Assembly (NCBI GenBank): GCA_015231955.1
Contig: JADGAN010000043.1
Coordinates: forward strand, 1 to 42,302
Direction of reading: 5' to 3'
Source: Oligoflexia bacterium
GTDB lineage: Bacteria; Bdellovibrionota; Bacteriovoracia; Bacteriovoracales; Bacteriovoracaceae
Length of the DNA stretch: 42,302 bases
This document shows, piece by piece, positions 16,871 through 25,467 of the stretch (positions are counted from its first letter, which is position 1; each line of letters opens with the position of its first letter). Made by a program: the position numbers and the translations under genes. A model generated the notes under the pieces. That model had not been told where the DNA came from. It did no database searches and worked only from the letters and a program-made list of their open reading frames with translations.

Positions 16871-18241
16871 ATGTCTTACACAATTGAAGAAGTTGGCAAA
16901 TGCAGTCGCAAGATTATCTTTAACTTCGAAAAAATAGACCTCGATAGCATCATCATTAACAAGCTAAAAGAGAAACAAAAGAAGGTGGATTTCAAAGGCT
17001 TTCGTAGAGGCAAAGTTCCCCTCGATATCGTCAAGAAATTTTATGGCCCTGAAGCAGAGAATGAGGCCATCAATCAATTTATCTCAGAATCGTTTTGGAA
17101 CACTCTAGATAAAGAGAAGATGGAAATTATCGGACAACCTGTCTTCGACAAGATCAAATATGAGGGAAATGGTGCTGCCGGCGGCTTTGAAGTGATGTTT
17201 GATATTATGCCAACTGTTGATGTTGGCGATCTCCGCGCACTCACCTTTAAGCGTCCTAAAGTACAGATCAGTGAAAAAGATATTGAGACGGTCAAGAAGC
17301 AGTATACAGACTATCGCTCCTCTCTTAAGTTGCTCGAAGAGAGCACTGCGGCCCTAACCAAAGAGCACTACGCAACTATCACTCTCACCGCTTCCAATAA
17401 GCAAGGTGAAACCATCGAATCACTCTCTAAAGAGAAATTTTTAGTAAAAGTTGGCAACGACTACCTTACCGCTAGTATTAGTGTGACCGATCTTGCTTCC
17501 AAGCTTGAAGGCATGGTTGTTGGCGATAAACGGGAAATTCACTGGACTGCTCCTGCTGATTTCAAAGAGGATTCAGGAAAAGTTGCCGCAGGCGAAGAGC
17601 TGAATTTAACCCTTGAGCTTAATGAGATTAAATACCTTCAGCGTCCCGACTTTACCGAAGAGTTTGTGAAGGAGATGGGACATGAGTCTTTGGCGGCTTT
17701 TGAAAAAGATGTTACCGAGAAGTTGTCAGAGTATAAGCAAAAAGCAATTGACGAAAATGTCCAGCATCAAATTCTGGAGCAACTCTTAGCAACCATCCAC
17801 TTTGATACTCCTCCAAGCATGATTGCGGTTCAAGAGGAGCAGATCAAAACCGATACTAAAAATAAGTTAAAGCAACAAGGGATGGATGAAGCCGCCATCG
17901 AAGAGCATATGCAAAAGAATGAAGAGCATCTCAAAAAAGATGCTGAGACCTCTGTGCGTGCTTTCATTTTACTTGAGCACCTCTCTAGAAAATTTCAAAT
18001 TCAAATCACCAATGAGGATATAAAAGAGCGTTACCAGATGATGGCGATCCAAATGCAAAGCCAAGGCATGAACATCACGGAAGAGACCATCGCTAACCAT
18101 TACGCTAAAAACAAATCTGACCGTCGGATAATCCTGCAAGAGGTTCATTCTCTTAAAGTTCTAAGGCACCTCTTAACAGTTGTGACACTCGAAGAGGTTG
18201 CGGCCACAGAAGAGACTTCCGCAGCTACGGCCGACGCTTAA
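16871..18241 (+). CDS. tig: Trigger factor chaperone
   Basis: Ribosome-associated folding chaperone, 456 aa. The start MSYTIEEVGK is preceded by AAGGGG (16856-16861). The N-terminal ribosome-docking loop FKGFRRGKVPLDIV contains the GFRxGxxP signature. A long helical C-terminal arm region (from about residue 255) includes PSMIAVQEEQIKTD, typical of the family. The central FKBP-type prolyl isomerase domain (about 160-245) is strongly altered. The usual GFE active-site segment and most aromatic pocket residues are not visible, so isomerase activity is probably reduced or lost. The C-terminus is Ala/Glu/Thr-rich. A Nudix gene follows after 12 nt. In many bacteria tig precedes clpP; here it does not. 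Confidence 0.95.
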   Translation: MSYTIEEVGKCSRKIIFNFEKIDLDSIIINKLKEKQKKVDFKGFRRGKVPLDIVKKFYGPEAENEAINQFISESFWNTLDKEKMEIIGQPVFDKIKYEGNGAAGGFEVMFDIMPTVDVGDLRALTFKRPKVQISEKDIETVKKQYTDYRSSLKLLEESTAALTKEHYATITLTASNKQGETIESLSKEKFLVKVGNDYLTASISVTDLASKLEGMVVGDKREIHWTAPADFKEDSGKVAAGEELNLTLELNEIKYLQRPDFTEEFVKEMGHESLAAFEKDVTEKLSEYKQKAIDENVQHQILEQLLATIHFDTPPSMIAVQEEQIKTDTKNKLKQQGMDEAAIEEHMQKNEEHLKKDAETSVRAFILLEHLSRKFQIQITNEDIKERYQMMAIQMQSQGMNITEETIANHYAKNKSDRRIILQEVHSLKVLRHLLTVVTLEEVAATEETSAATADA

Positions 18242-18253
18242 ATCACAAGCTGA

Positions 18254-18889
18254 ATGTTATTTTGCTTACAGGGCCTAACTCCTAAACTTAAGCAAGCGCT
18301 CATGAGGCCTCTACCAGGGTTACCAGCACAGCTACTGATGGTACCCAAAGCACGTTTACAGCAAAAACTGCAAATCACAGCATCAACCAAAGAGAGTAGT
18401 GTTGTCATTCTACTTTTTGAAAAAAAGCACAACCCAGGAAATATCTACTTTCCTCTGATTGAGCGAGGAAATAATCAAGGGGTACATAGTGGGCAAATTG
18501 CACTCCCTGGAGGAAAAGTCGAAACAACTGACAGCGACTTTATAGCGGCAGGCCTTCGTGAAGTACAAGAAGAGATTGGTGTTACTGTTTTTCGTGAAGA
18601 GGTCATCGGAAAACTTAGTGACCTCTATATTCCTGTTAGTAATTTTTTAGTCCACCCTCTAATCGCTATTAAACAAGATACGACTTGCTGGAACAGCTAT
18701 GAGTACACCTTAGATCCCAAAGAGGTCACATCTGTCCTCGAACTTAGCATTGGTGATCTCTTAGATGATCGTATCGTGAAATATAGTAATTCCCACCAAG
18801 CATCCTATTTCGAAGTGCAAGGAAAAGTGCTCTGGGGTGCAACTGCTATGATCTTAAGTGAATTGAAATCGCTCCTTGCTAACCTTTAA
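18254..18889 (+). CDS. nudL: Nudix hydrolase, CoA pyrophosphatase (NudL)-like
   Basis: A 211-aa Nudix hydrolase. The segment LPGGKVETTDSDFIAAGLRE followed by VQEEIGV (about residues 84-110) matches the Nudix box with R102, E103, E106 and E107 as metal-binding residues. The preceding H-S-G-Q-I-A-LPGG is the NuCoA signature of CoA pyrophosphatases, which split coenzyme A or acyl-CoA into phosphopantetheine and 3',5'-ADP. The gene begins 12 nt after trigger factor and probably shares its transcript. The start lacks a clear Shine-Dalgarno; an internal ATG at residue 17 is an alternative. After its stop there are about 190 nt without a gene. Confidence 0.85.
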   Translation: MLFCLQGLTPKLKQALMRPLPGLPAQLLMVPKARLQQKLQITASTKESSVVILLFEKKHNPGNIYFPLIERGNNQGVHSGQIALPGGKVETTDSDFIAAGLREVQEEIGVTVFREEVIGKLSDLYIPVSNFLVHPLIAIKQDTTCWNSYEYTLDPKEVTSVLELSIGDLLDDRIVKYSNSHQASYFEVQGKVLWGATAMILSELKSLLANL

Positions 18890-19009
18890 ATGCCAATATT
18901 TTATTGCAGGGATGACAGGGCAACAAAGAAACTCACACCATGAAATATTAAACAACTCCTTGGATTTATTATTATTTTTTTTATGTGCAAGATCACATGG
19001 GGTTCTTTC

Positions 19010-19037
19010 TTGGTTTGCCTCCTCCTTTTGATATAAT
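19010..19037 (+). promoter_or_regulatory. Sigma-70-type promoter for the 1069-aa exported protein
   Basis: TTGGTT (19010-19015) and a perfect TATAAT (19032-19037) with a 16-base spacer lie about 40 nt before the start codon at 19076. The minus-10 is consensus and the minus-35 weak. Upstream is a long AT-rich run (18961-18985). Confidence 0.55.
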
Positions 19038-19075
19038 CTCTTTCTTATAACTCAGACATAAAAGAAAAGGCCTTT

Positions 19076-22000
19076 ATGCAATCAAGATTTTATCTCATGC
19101 TAATGCTACTAACGTTGTTTGCTTGCTGCTTACCTCTTGCCTCTAGTGCAACGGATGATACCTCACTGTTACGAGATACTTTGGCGCAGCGTTTGGAAAG
19201 CGTGCCTGAGTTTAAACAAATCAAGCAGGTTGCTGAAGAAATGGGGCTACAGCTCTATCTGTTCGGAGGGGCCGCTGCCGCCTATGCTCACTATGTTCAT
19301 CGTGACCTAGAGCGGACAATTGAAAAGCGTGCTTATGATCTTTACCATTTTTCCATGCCGTATGATCTCTTTGAGATCTACCGCTTAGGTCAAGATATCG
19401 ATCTAGTGGTGAATGCTTCCCCTGAAGAGGCCATGGCCCTCCAAGCAAAGTTAGATGAGATACTGCCATGGAAAATTGGGAACAAATCTCTTTGGGAAGT
19501 TCGAACACTAAAGGATGATTTTCACGATAAGATGGGCCTATTGTCAAAAGAGTATTTAAACCAAAACAATGACTCTAACTCTATGGGACTAATTGAGATC
19601 ACAGGAAAGCACAAGGTCATTGATTTATCCCAAGGGACGGAGTGGGAGAAGAGTAATGGGGGAAAATTTTTAGAGGACATCTCACAAAATGCGATTACAT
19701 TTTATCGTAATCCTAAGCATGCAACGACTAAGCGTTACTTAGAATTGAATAACCCAGAAATTTTTTCTGTTATTCGTTATTTAACAAAAGCTTTCCAATA
19801 CAATCTACTGCCTTTAAGTAAGCATGATCAACAAACTATAGCGGCCATTGTCAGAGATTTTAATCCAGAAAAAGATTTGCAAACAAACTATGCACGCCAT
19901 TGGATCATTGCCAATGGAAGTAAGTTGATCAAAAATGCAATGAACATGGAAGCCGCCTTTGATCTTTTGGATCAATTGGGACTAAGAAAAAAATTAGCGA
20001 CCATAACCATTCCCTCCGAGATGGAAGAGGGTCATCAAAAGCGCTATAAAGGCCTGGATTATTGGATGAAGAAGGAGCCGCTGCGCACGCTCCCTCTCCA
20101 ACTTGACTGCCCCCCTGGTCAAAGTGCTAAAGAGCTGAATATTGATACGATCACTCACAATACAAATAGTGAAGAGGCCTATGATAGCATTATGGCCGAT
20201 TTTATTGAAAGAAGGGCCAATGCTTTCATTTCGCGCCAAGGGTATGAAGAGGAGCACGCAACGTATGGGGAGGGTTTTTACGTATCCATTGGTGACTCGA
20301 GTAACTATGGGGACTCTCAATATGCAATCCAATTTAAACTTCATCCTAAGGCCTGTGCCGGTCGTGATTTTGAAGTGGTGGCCGATCCCTCACACCCCAA
20401 TTGGATGTTAATAAAAAATAAGGCGGCCATCGAGCGAATCCAAAAGCTACCAGCAGGAGTAGGAAACCCTTTGCTCTTTTTGAGTTCATTACTGAAAAAT
20501 AATAATGGGAAGCAAGGTGAGCACCAAGTAAAAATTGATTTTCGAATGGAACGAAAAATTGCACAAGCGATCTATTTGGCACCCATCGAGGAGGTGAAGT
20601 CTATCTTGGCATTGCCATTAGAGAAATTAGGAAAAAATGGGTACCATTTGCTTAAGGAGATTATGGCAAGGCCTTCGCTAGCACAAATGCCAATGCTCTT
20701 TACGAGACTTCGAGGAGCTGTTCATTGGTGCCTGCAAAAGCATGAGCGCTCTGATGCTGATTTAGATTGTATGGAAATAATAAAACAAATTGATCCTTCA
20801 CAATGGATAGAACATCAAGGGTACCCTCTCTTTTTGGAGGATTTGCTCGCCTGGAAATCGCTCCCCTTAAAGCCATTTATTTCTTCATACTTCATGCCAT
20901 TTGCGAACCGCTATCCTCAAAAAAGTTTACCGTTGCTCCGACAGATGATTGATCAAGGCCTATTGGATCAAGAAAAAGAGCAAGATATTTTGCTAAACCA
21001 GCTGTTACAACCACTCTTAAATCTACAGGCAGCAGATAAAGAGTTCGCTAAGGAGGTAGAATTTCTTCAACTAACAACTGGCCTTCGTCGAGTATTTATC
21101 TTTCGAGATCAGAGTGATGTGCAGAAAATGGTTACAAGATTTACGGAAATTGCTAGCGATCGTGCGTTGAATCGGCAAGGACTGGGTAGAAAGCTTTTTT
21201 CATGGATAGCAGGCCTAGAGATCCAAGTTCAACGCCAACAAGAGGAGAATCTACTTCCGGTTTTTTCTCTTCAAAGGCAATTTTTATCTCTTTTAGACCA
21301 AGAAAGGCTTAGGCAATTAGATCACGATTTGCTCGTTGAATGGGGATCGCTAAAGAGGCACAAATCCCAGCAAGTGCTCGCAGTGCTTCCCTATTTTATT
21401 CACCCACCTTATTCTTTAGTGGGAGACAGTAAGCAACAACAAGAAGAGATGGCACAAAGAATAGCTGGGATACAAAAAGTCATTCGACGTAGTGGAGGTG
21501 ATGAGTTATTCCCTTTTAGAAAAGGGAATAGCACAGAGCTTTACCTTGCATTGAAACAGGCCCCGCAAGAGCTAACAAGAGCAGTATTAAAAACGCTTTT
21601 AAAAACTCATGCAAACTATCATCTGCTGTTTGTGGAGGCCCTCAATAAGCAAGACGAGCAATTTGTTGAAGAACTACTTAGTGCAGGCGGAAACATCAGT
21701 AAGCGGGTGCTCATTAAAGATGAATGGTCTCAACAACAGCAAGGTATAGCCGAAATGGCCACGCAAATGCTTTTAAAAGATAGGGGAAATAAAGCAGCTT
21801 TGATCGTCTATAAAGAAAAGCTACGGCAAAAATTGGAAATAGAAATGAACTCTCAAGGAGACGCCAATGATCTTTGCCGATGGTATGGGTATGCACAAAG
21901 AGAGCTTTTAAACCCAGAGCTTGCCTTAGTCAAAGAGGGCCTGCTTAAAGGATTTAAAGATGCGCTTCAGGACACAATGTATATAGGGGGCTTTGGAGGG

Positions 22001-22285
22001 GCAGCAGTAGGAGTGGGAACGGGACTCGCCTGTGGGGCAGTAACTGGTGTGTTTGCACCCATTACGATACCGGTGTTCTGCTCTATTGGAGCTAGTGTTG
22101 GCTTCTTATCAGGTGCCGCCACTGGGATGGCACTAGGACTACTCAGCGGCCATACTCTGCTGAGTGGACTCTCAGAGGTACAAGCAAAGGAGTGGACTCT
22201 GCCTATGACGGCAAAAGCAGTTTCTAAGCTAATTATTGATGATCTATTTTCTTCTCTAGCTGTGGATTTAAGTGCAACTCTCTAA
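19076..22285 (+). CDS. Exported large protein with nucleotidyltransferase-like and possible ART-like segments
   Basis: A 1069-aa protein with a signal peptide (residues 1-25, cleavage near ASSA). Residues 57-215 look like a DNA-polymerase-beta-type nucleotidyltransferase: LYLFGG (60-65), D107-I-D109 in DIDLVV, and D183 in HKVIDLSQ as third acidic residue. EDISQNAITF (200-209) recalls the CCA-adding-enzyme segment after the active site. The gap between GG and DID is longer than usual by about 27 residues. Residues 355-435 resemble an ADP-ribosyltransferase-type fold: H361-N-T363, then YGEGFYVS (397-404) and a beta-rich end with FEVV. About 470-960 is helical and unassigned. Residues 968-1030 form a glycine-zipper hairpin (GGFGGAAVGVGTG, then GASVGFLSGAATG) suited to membrane insertion. 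No family is recognised for the whole protein. A secreted effector or toxin-like protein is a hypothesis only. Confidence 0.6.
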   Translation: MQSRFYLMLMLLTLFACCLPLASSATDDTSLLRDTLAQRLESVPEFKQIKQVAEEMGLQLYLFGGAAAAYAHYVHRDLERTIEKRAYDLYHFSMPYDLFEIYRLGQDIDLVVNASPEEAMALQAKLDEILPWKIGNKSLWEVRTLKDDFHDKMGLLSKEYLNQNNDSNSMGLIEITGKHKVIDLSQGTEWEKSNGGKFLEDISQNAITFYRNPKHATTKRYLELNNPEIFSVIRYLTKAFQYNLLPLSKHDQQTIAAIVRDFNPEKDLQTNYARHWIIANGSKLIKNAMNMEAAFDLLDQLGLRKKLATITIPSEMEEGHQKRYKGLDYWMKKEPLRTLPLQLDCPPGQSAKELNIDTITHNTNSEEAYDSIMADFIERRANAFISRQGYEEEHATYGEGFYVSIGDSSNYGDSQYAIQFKLHPKACAGRDFEVVADPSHPNWMLIKNKAAIERIQKLPAGVGNPLLFLSSLLKNNNGKQGEHQVKIDFRMERKIAQAIYLAPIEEVKSILALPLEKLGKNGYHLLKEIMARPSLAQMPMLFTRLRGAVHWCLQKHERSDADLDCMEIIKQIDPSQWIEHQGYPLFLEDLLAWKSLPLKPFISSYFMPFANRYPQKSLPLLRQMIDQGLLDQEKEQDILLNQLLQPLLNLQAADKEFAKEVEFLQLTTGLRRVFIFRDQSDVQKMVTRFTEIASDRALNRQGLGRKLFSWIAGLEIQVQRQQEENLLPVFSLQRQFLSLLDQERLRQLDHDLLVEWGSLKRHKSQQVLAVLPYFIHPPYSLVGDSKQQQEEMAQRIAGIQKVIRRSGGDELFPFRKGNSTELYLALKQAPQELTRAVLKTLLKTHANYHLLFVEALNKQDEQFVEELLSAGGNISKRVLIKDEWSQQQQGIAEMATQMLLKDRGNKAALIVYKEKLRQKLEIEMNSQGDANDLCRWYGYAQRELLNPELALVKEGLLKGFKDALQDTMYIGGFGGAAVGVGTGLACGAVTGVFAPITIPVFCSIGASVGFLSGAATGMALGLLSGHTLLSGLSEVQAKEWTLPMTAKAVSKLIIDDLFSSLAVDLSATL

Positions 22286-22397
22286 GATAAGACATCGTTA
22301 AATTCTATGGCCAAATCTATTTTTCCAATGATTGTTTCTTTTTTTTACATGTTAGCATACCTAATAGTTCGATTAGAAGGATAGAAGGAGGTTTCTT

Positions 22398-22898
22398 ATG
22401 GGTAAAAGTATTCAAAACATTGTCGTCGAAAAAGAGAAAAAAATGGAGCAACTCTACCAACAGCTGGCACTGGAAAGTGAACACCCTGGGCTAAAAAATA
22501 TTTTCACCATGCTTGCAAAGATGGAAGGTGAGCATGCTGTTGCCTTTGGAGATATGAGTGAACATGCTCAAAGTAAAACCGTTGAGGTCGACAAGGAACC
22601 GTTAGAGGAAGAGAATATCAAAAAAATACTCGTCGGCATGAAGAATAGTAATGAGATTTTCGACATCCCCACTTCGCAAAAAAATTTATTTAAAGCAGTT
22701 CGAGACTTTGAAAAAGAGAATGAGCTCTTTTATAGCGAAATGGCCAAAAAAGAGCCTGATAAGGCAACAAAAGAGTTACTTTTAGAGTTTGCCAAAGAGG
22801 AAAAGGGCCACTATTACCTGATGAATGACCTGTATGAGATGATCAGTGCTCCTGATCGCACCATCGAGAACGCCGAATTTAACCAAATTGAACGATAG
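22398..22898 (+). CDS. Rubrerythrin-like ferritin-fold protein
   Basis: A 166-aa helical protein with the di-iron pattern of the ferritin-like superfamily: E-K-x-M-x-x-L-Y-x-x-L-A early, EGEH in the second helix, EKENELFY in the third, and EEKGHYYLM in the fourth. No C-terminal rubredoxin domain (no CxxC pair) is present, so this is an erythrin-type domain alone. It would act in the cytoplasm in peroxide removal or iron handling. A strong Shine-Dalgarno (AAGGAGGT, 22385-22392) precedes the ATG. Its 3' end overlaps the convergent hydrogenase protease by 20 nt. Proximity to an oxygen-sensitive hydrogenase may reflect a shared need for oxidative protection. Confidence 0.85.
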   Translation: MGKSIQNIVVEKEKKMEQLYQQLALESEHPGLKNIFTMLAKMEGEHAVAFGDMSEHAQSKTVEVDKEPLEEENIKKILVGMKNSNEIFDIPTSQKNLFKAVRDFEKENELFYSEMAKKEPDKATKELLLEFAKEEKGHYYLMNDLYEMISAPDRTIENAEFNQIER

Positions 22899-23346
22899 CA
22901 TCGATCGCTGTGCGAGCGTAGTGGTGAAGGTGGGCCGTCAAGAGCGGTGAAAGGCCAATGCCATTTTTCACTTCCAAAGGGGCGATCCCCATCACCCTAA
23001 TCTCTGGGATTTTATAACCAGTAGTACGAGCAAGTTCAATCACTTTCATGAGATCGCCTTCATGGGTACTGATGTTTTTTAACTCCTTGGTGGTGTCAAC
23101 CTCATTAGGAGTAAACAAGAGGTACTCTCCTGGGGAAAGGCCTTCGATCCTTCCCGCATCAACAAACAAAATAGCATCCGTCTCTTCATTAAAATAAGTG
23201 AGAAGGTTTAAAAGATTGCCTCCAATTTCGATTGCTCGAAACTTGGAATCATTCTCCAAGTGGTGCGTGTGAATATGCTCGATCAAGCGTAGACCTACGC
23301 TATCGTCGTACATTGAATAGTTACCAATTCCAATAAGGTATTTCAT
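22879..23346 (-). CDS. [NiFe] hydrogenase maturation protease
   Basis: Endopeptidase of the HyaD/HybD/HycI family that removes the C-terminal tail of the hydrogenase large subunit after nickel insertion. From the start MKYLIGIGN the protein has 155 aa; an ATG at 23367 lies within the terminator stem and is unlikely. YLIGIGNYSMYDDSVGLR holds the conserved GxGN and the first metal-binding Asp, FVDAGR the second, and STHEGDL supplies the histidine region. It is the last gene of the hydrogenase cluster, separated from hydA by an intrinsic terminator. It should therefore be made at lower level than the structural subunits or from read-through. No clear Shine-Dalgarno is present. Confidence 0.88.
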   Translation of the reverse strand: MKYLIGIGNYSMYDDSVGLRLIEHIHTHHLENDSKFRAIEIGGNLLNLLTYFNEETDAILFVDAGRIEGLSPGEYLLFTPNEVDTTKELKNISTHEGDLMKVIELARTTGYKIPEIRVMGIAPLEVKNGIGLSPLLTAHLHHYARTAIDAIVQFG

Positions 23347-23352
23347 AAAGGT

Positions 23353-23378
23353 AAAAAAAGGGGCCAAGTGATGGCCCC
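23353..23378 (-). terminator. Intrinsic terminator between hydA and its protease gene
   Basis: On the minus strand GGGGCCA, a five-base loop and TGGCCCC form a perfect seven-base stem (23360-23378), directly followed by seven T (23359-23353). This is a textbook Rho-independent terminator about 24 nt after the hydA stop and 7 nt before the protease ATG. It probably lowers expression of the downstream gene. Confidence 0.85.
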
Positions 23379-23401
23379 TTCCTTAAAATTAAAAATTTAA
23401 A

Positions 23402-24721
23402 TTAACGATTAACAAACTTCACATCCACATAGTGAGTGGAGCAAGAGATACAAGGATCGTAAGCACGAACCAGCATCTCCATGGCCAGTTCAATCTCTTT
23501 CTCACTCTTGTTAGCGTCTAAGAGTTCTGGAAGTAGTTTATCGAAGTCGCGTTGGATGTTGGCGTGATTTTGGTTTGTAGGAATGATACAGTTACCAGCA
23601 ACACACATACCATCACGATCATACTCGTACTCGTGGAATAAAATTCCGCGAGGAACTTCCACCGCACTTGCACCCTTGGAATACTTGGTTGGTTTTACCA
23701 GTGCCTCATCTTTAATTCCACTGCTGAGTAGATCATCGATAATGCCAATACTGCAGTAAACATCGTTTACCACTTCAATCACTTGTGCAACCGAGTTCAT
23801 GTAGGGATTGGTACAGATGGGTTTTAAACCAAAGCGAGCAGCAACTTTCTTCGCCTCTGGATGAAGCATTTCATAGTTGTTGTTAAAACGTGCAAGAGCA
23901 CCGGCCGCATAGGAGTCAAGGCGATGTTTTGCATACTTTGCCGTTGACTGGGCCACAACGTATTCGTTAGTCACTTTACGGTACTCACTTGCAGGATAAA
24001 CCTTGCGGTTGCCATCAGGAAGTAAACAAGAGACCTCGCCATCATAAAGCCCATACTCTTCACGTGATGCTACAGCAATATACTCTGTTGGACGAGAGAA
24101 AGCAGGCACTTTTGGTGCTAACGCCTCAACTGTATTCAAAGTCTCGACTAGATCTGGAACCGCCGCGACCATCTTCTCTTTCAACTCTTGCAACTCTTTT
24201 ACTGTTGGTACTTTGGAAAATCCACCAGGAAGCACCGTTGTAGGATGGGTAGTTCTACCACCAATCAGCGAACCCCACTCATGTCCAAGGCGCTTTAAAC
24301 GAAGCGCGCGCTTCACCACTTCACCGTGAGTAGCAACCAGTGGGAACACCGATTTCACACCAAGCAAATCTGGTGCAACTAAGATGTAAACGTGTAGCAC
24401 ATGAGAATCGAAGTTCTCTGCATGCTTTAGAAGGCGGCGAAGTTTTTTTGTTTGTGCAGTCACTTCAATTCCCAGTGCGGCCTCACTGGCCTTTACGGAT
24501 GCTAGGGTGTGACCGACAGAGCAGATCCCGCAAATACGACTGGTAATACGAGCGACTTCACTATAGTGACGACCGCGTACCATTGCTTCAAAAAAGCGTG
24601 GACTCTCAGGAACCGCCCACTCGCACTTCTCTACTTTTCCATTTTTTACATCGACAGTAATGTTACCGTGTCCTTCCACGCGAGTAACGTGATGGACATG
24701 AATATGCATATCTTTCTTCAT
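23402..24721 (-). CDS. hydA: [NiFe] hydrogenase large subunit, group 3b-like
   Basis: Catalytic subunit (439 aa) of a cytoplasmic NAD(P)-linked [NiFe] hydrogenase. The N-terminal nickel motif is RICGICSVGH (C64, C67). The C-terminal motif DPCISCSTH (C424, C427, H430) is followed by nine residues that the protease would remove. HHVTRVEGHGNI near the start is the family's RxEGH-type motif. Gene order and the CEGCQ-type small subunit match bidirectional NADP-reducing 'sulfhydrogenase' (group 3b) complexes: H2 evolution or uptake coupled to NADP(H), sometimes with sulfur reduction. The start overlaps the small-subunit stop by 4 nt. Confidence 0.95.
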   Translation of the reverse strand: MKKDMHIHVHHVTRVEGHGNITVDVKNGKVEKCEWAVPESPRFFEAMVRGRHYSEVARITSRICGICSVGHTLASVKASEAALGIEVTAQTKKLRRLLKHAENFDSHVLHVYILVAPDLLGVKSVFPLVATHGEVVKRALRLKRLGHEWGSLIGGRTTHPTTVLPGGFSKVPTVKELQELKEKMVAAVPDLVETLNTVEALAPKVPAFSRPTEYIAVASREEYGLYDGEVSCLLPDGNRKVYPASEYRKVTNEYVVAQSTAKYAKHRLDSYAAGALARFNNNYEMLHPEAKKVAARFGLKPICTNPYMNSVAQVIEVVNDVYCSIGIIDDLLSSGIKDEALVKPTKYSKGASAVEVPRGILFHEYEYDRDGMCVAGNCIIPTNQNHANIQRDFDKLLPELLDANKSEKEIELAMEMLVRAYDPCISCSTHYVDVKFVNR

Positions 24722-25467
24722 TTTGAATCACTCCTTAAAGCTGCCGTAAAGATTCTCGATTTCTCTTGTGCGCGCTTCTCTGAAAAACCTGCCCGCTCTT
24801 TTAACACTTTTACTAATGCTACCTCATTGGGTTGATCCACAAATCCGCGACAGGCCTCACAAGGAATACCATCTGCAGGACAAGGGGCATTACAACCAGC
24901 ACGAGCAACTTGGCCCATGCAATGATCGCCATCCTCATAGCGGCAAACAGTTTCACGGCGCTTACACTCCATACAGACAGGATAGTTGGGAATTACTGGC
25001 TCTTTGCCATGAAGCAGATGAGTTACAATTCTTAAAAATTCATACTTGTCCATTGGACAACCATAAACACTGTAATCAACTTTAATTGCAGCAGAGATCG
25101 GCAGTGCTTTGGAACTATCAAGGTGAGGCATGTGTGCATCTTTGCCATACACATTCTCTTTATAATCTGCTTGGTGATTTTTAAGTGCATTCACACCAGC
25201 AGTAGCAGCACAAGCACCATAAGCAATCACAATTTTAGAGCGTTTACGAATGCTCTCTAATCGAGCGCGATCTGCTTCCCTTGTAAAACTTCCCTCAACA
25301 CAAGCGATATCCAGGTCTCCAGCAGTCTCAGTCATGGCCTCACGAAACTCTACAATATCGATATGATTTAATAGTTCCAAGAAAGCAGTGTCACCATAGT
25401 TGGTGAGTTCAATCTGGCAACCCTCGCAAGACGAGAAGTCAAAAAATCCAACTTTTGGTTTACTCAT
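24718..25467 (-). CDS. hydD: [NiFe] hydrogenase small subunit
   Basis: The 249-aa electron-transfer subunit partnering the large subunit. It begins VGFFDFSSCEGCQIEL, with C14 and C17 binding the proximal iron-sulfur cluster. The third and fourth proximal ligands are probably the cysteines in YGACAA and VYGCP. The C-terminal half has further cysteine clusters (VCMECKRRETVCRYE; CNAPCPADGIPCEAC), enough for two more 4Fe-4S centres. It has no twin-arginine signal, so the enzyme stays in the cytoplasm, as expected for group 3. Its ATG overlaps the hydG stop by one base (TAATG) and its own stop overlaps hydA, indicating tight translational coupling. Confidence 0.93.
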   Translation of the reverse strand: MSKPKVGFFDFSSCEGCQIELTNYGDTAFLELLNHIDIVEFREAMTETAGDLDIACVEGSFTREADRARLESIRKRSKIVIAYGACAATAGVNALKNHQADYKENVYGKDAHMPHLDSSKALPISAAIKVDYSVYGCPMDKYEFLRIVTHLLHGKEPVIPNYPVCMECKRRETVCRYEDGDHCMGQVARAGCNAPCPADGIPCEACRGFVDQPNEVALVKVLKERAGFSEKRAQEKSRIFTAALRSDSK

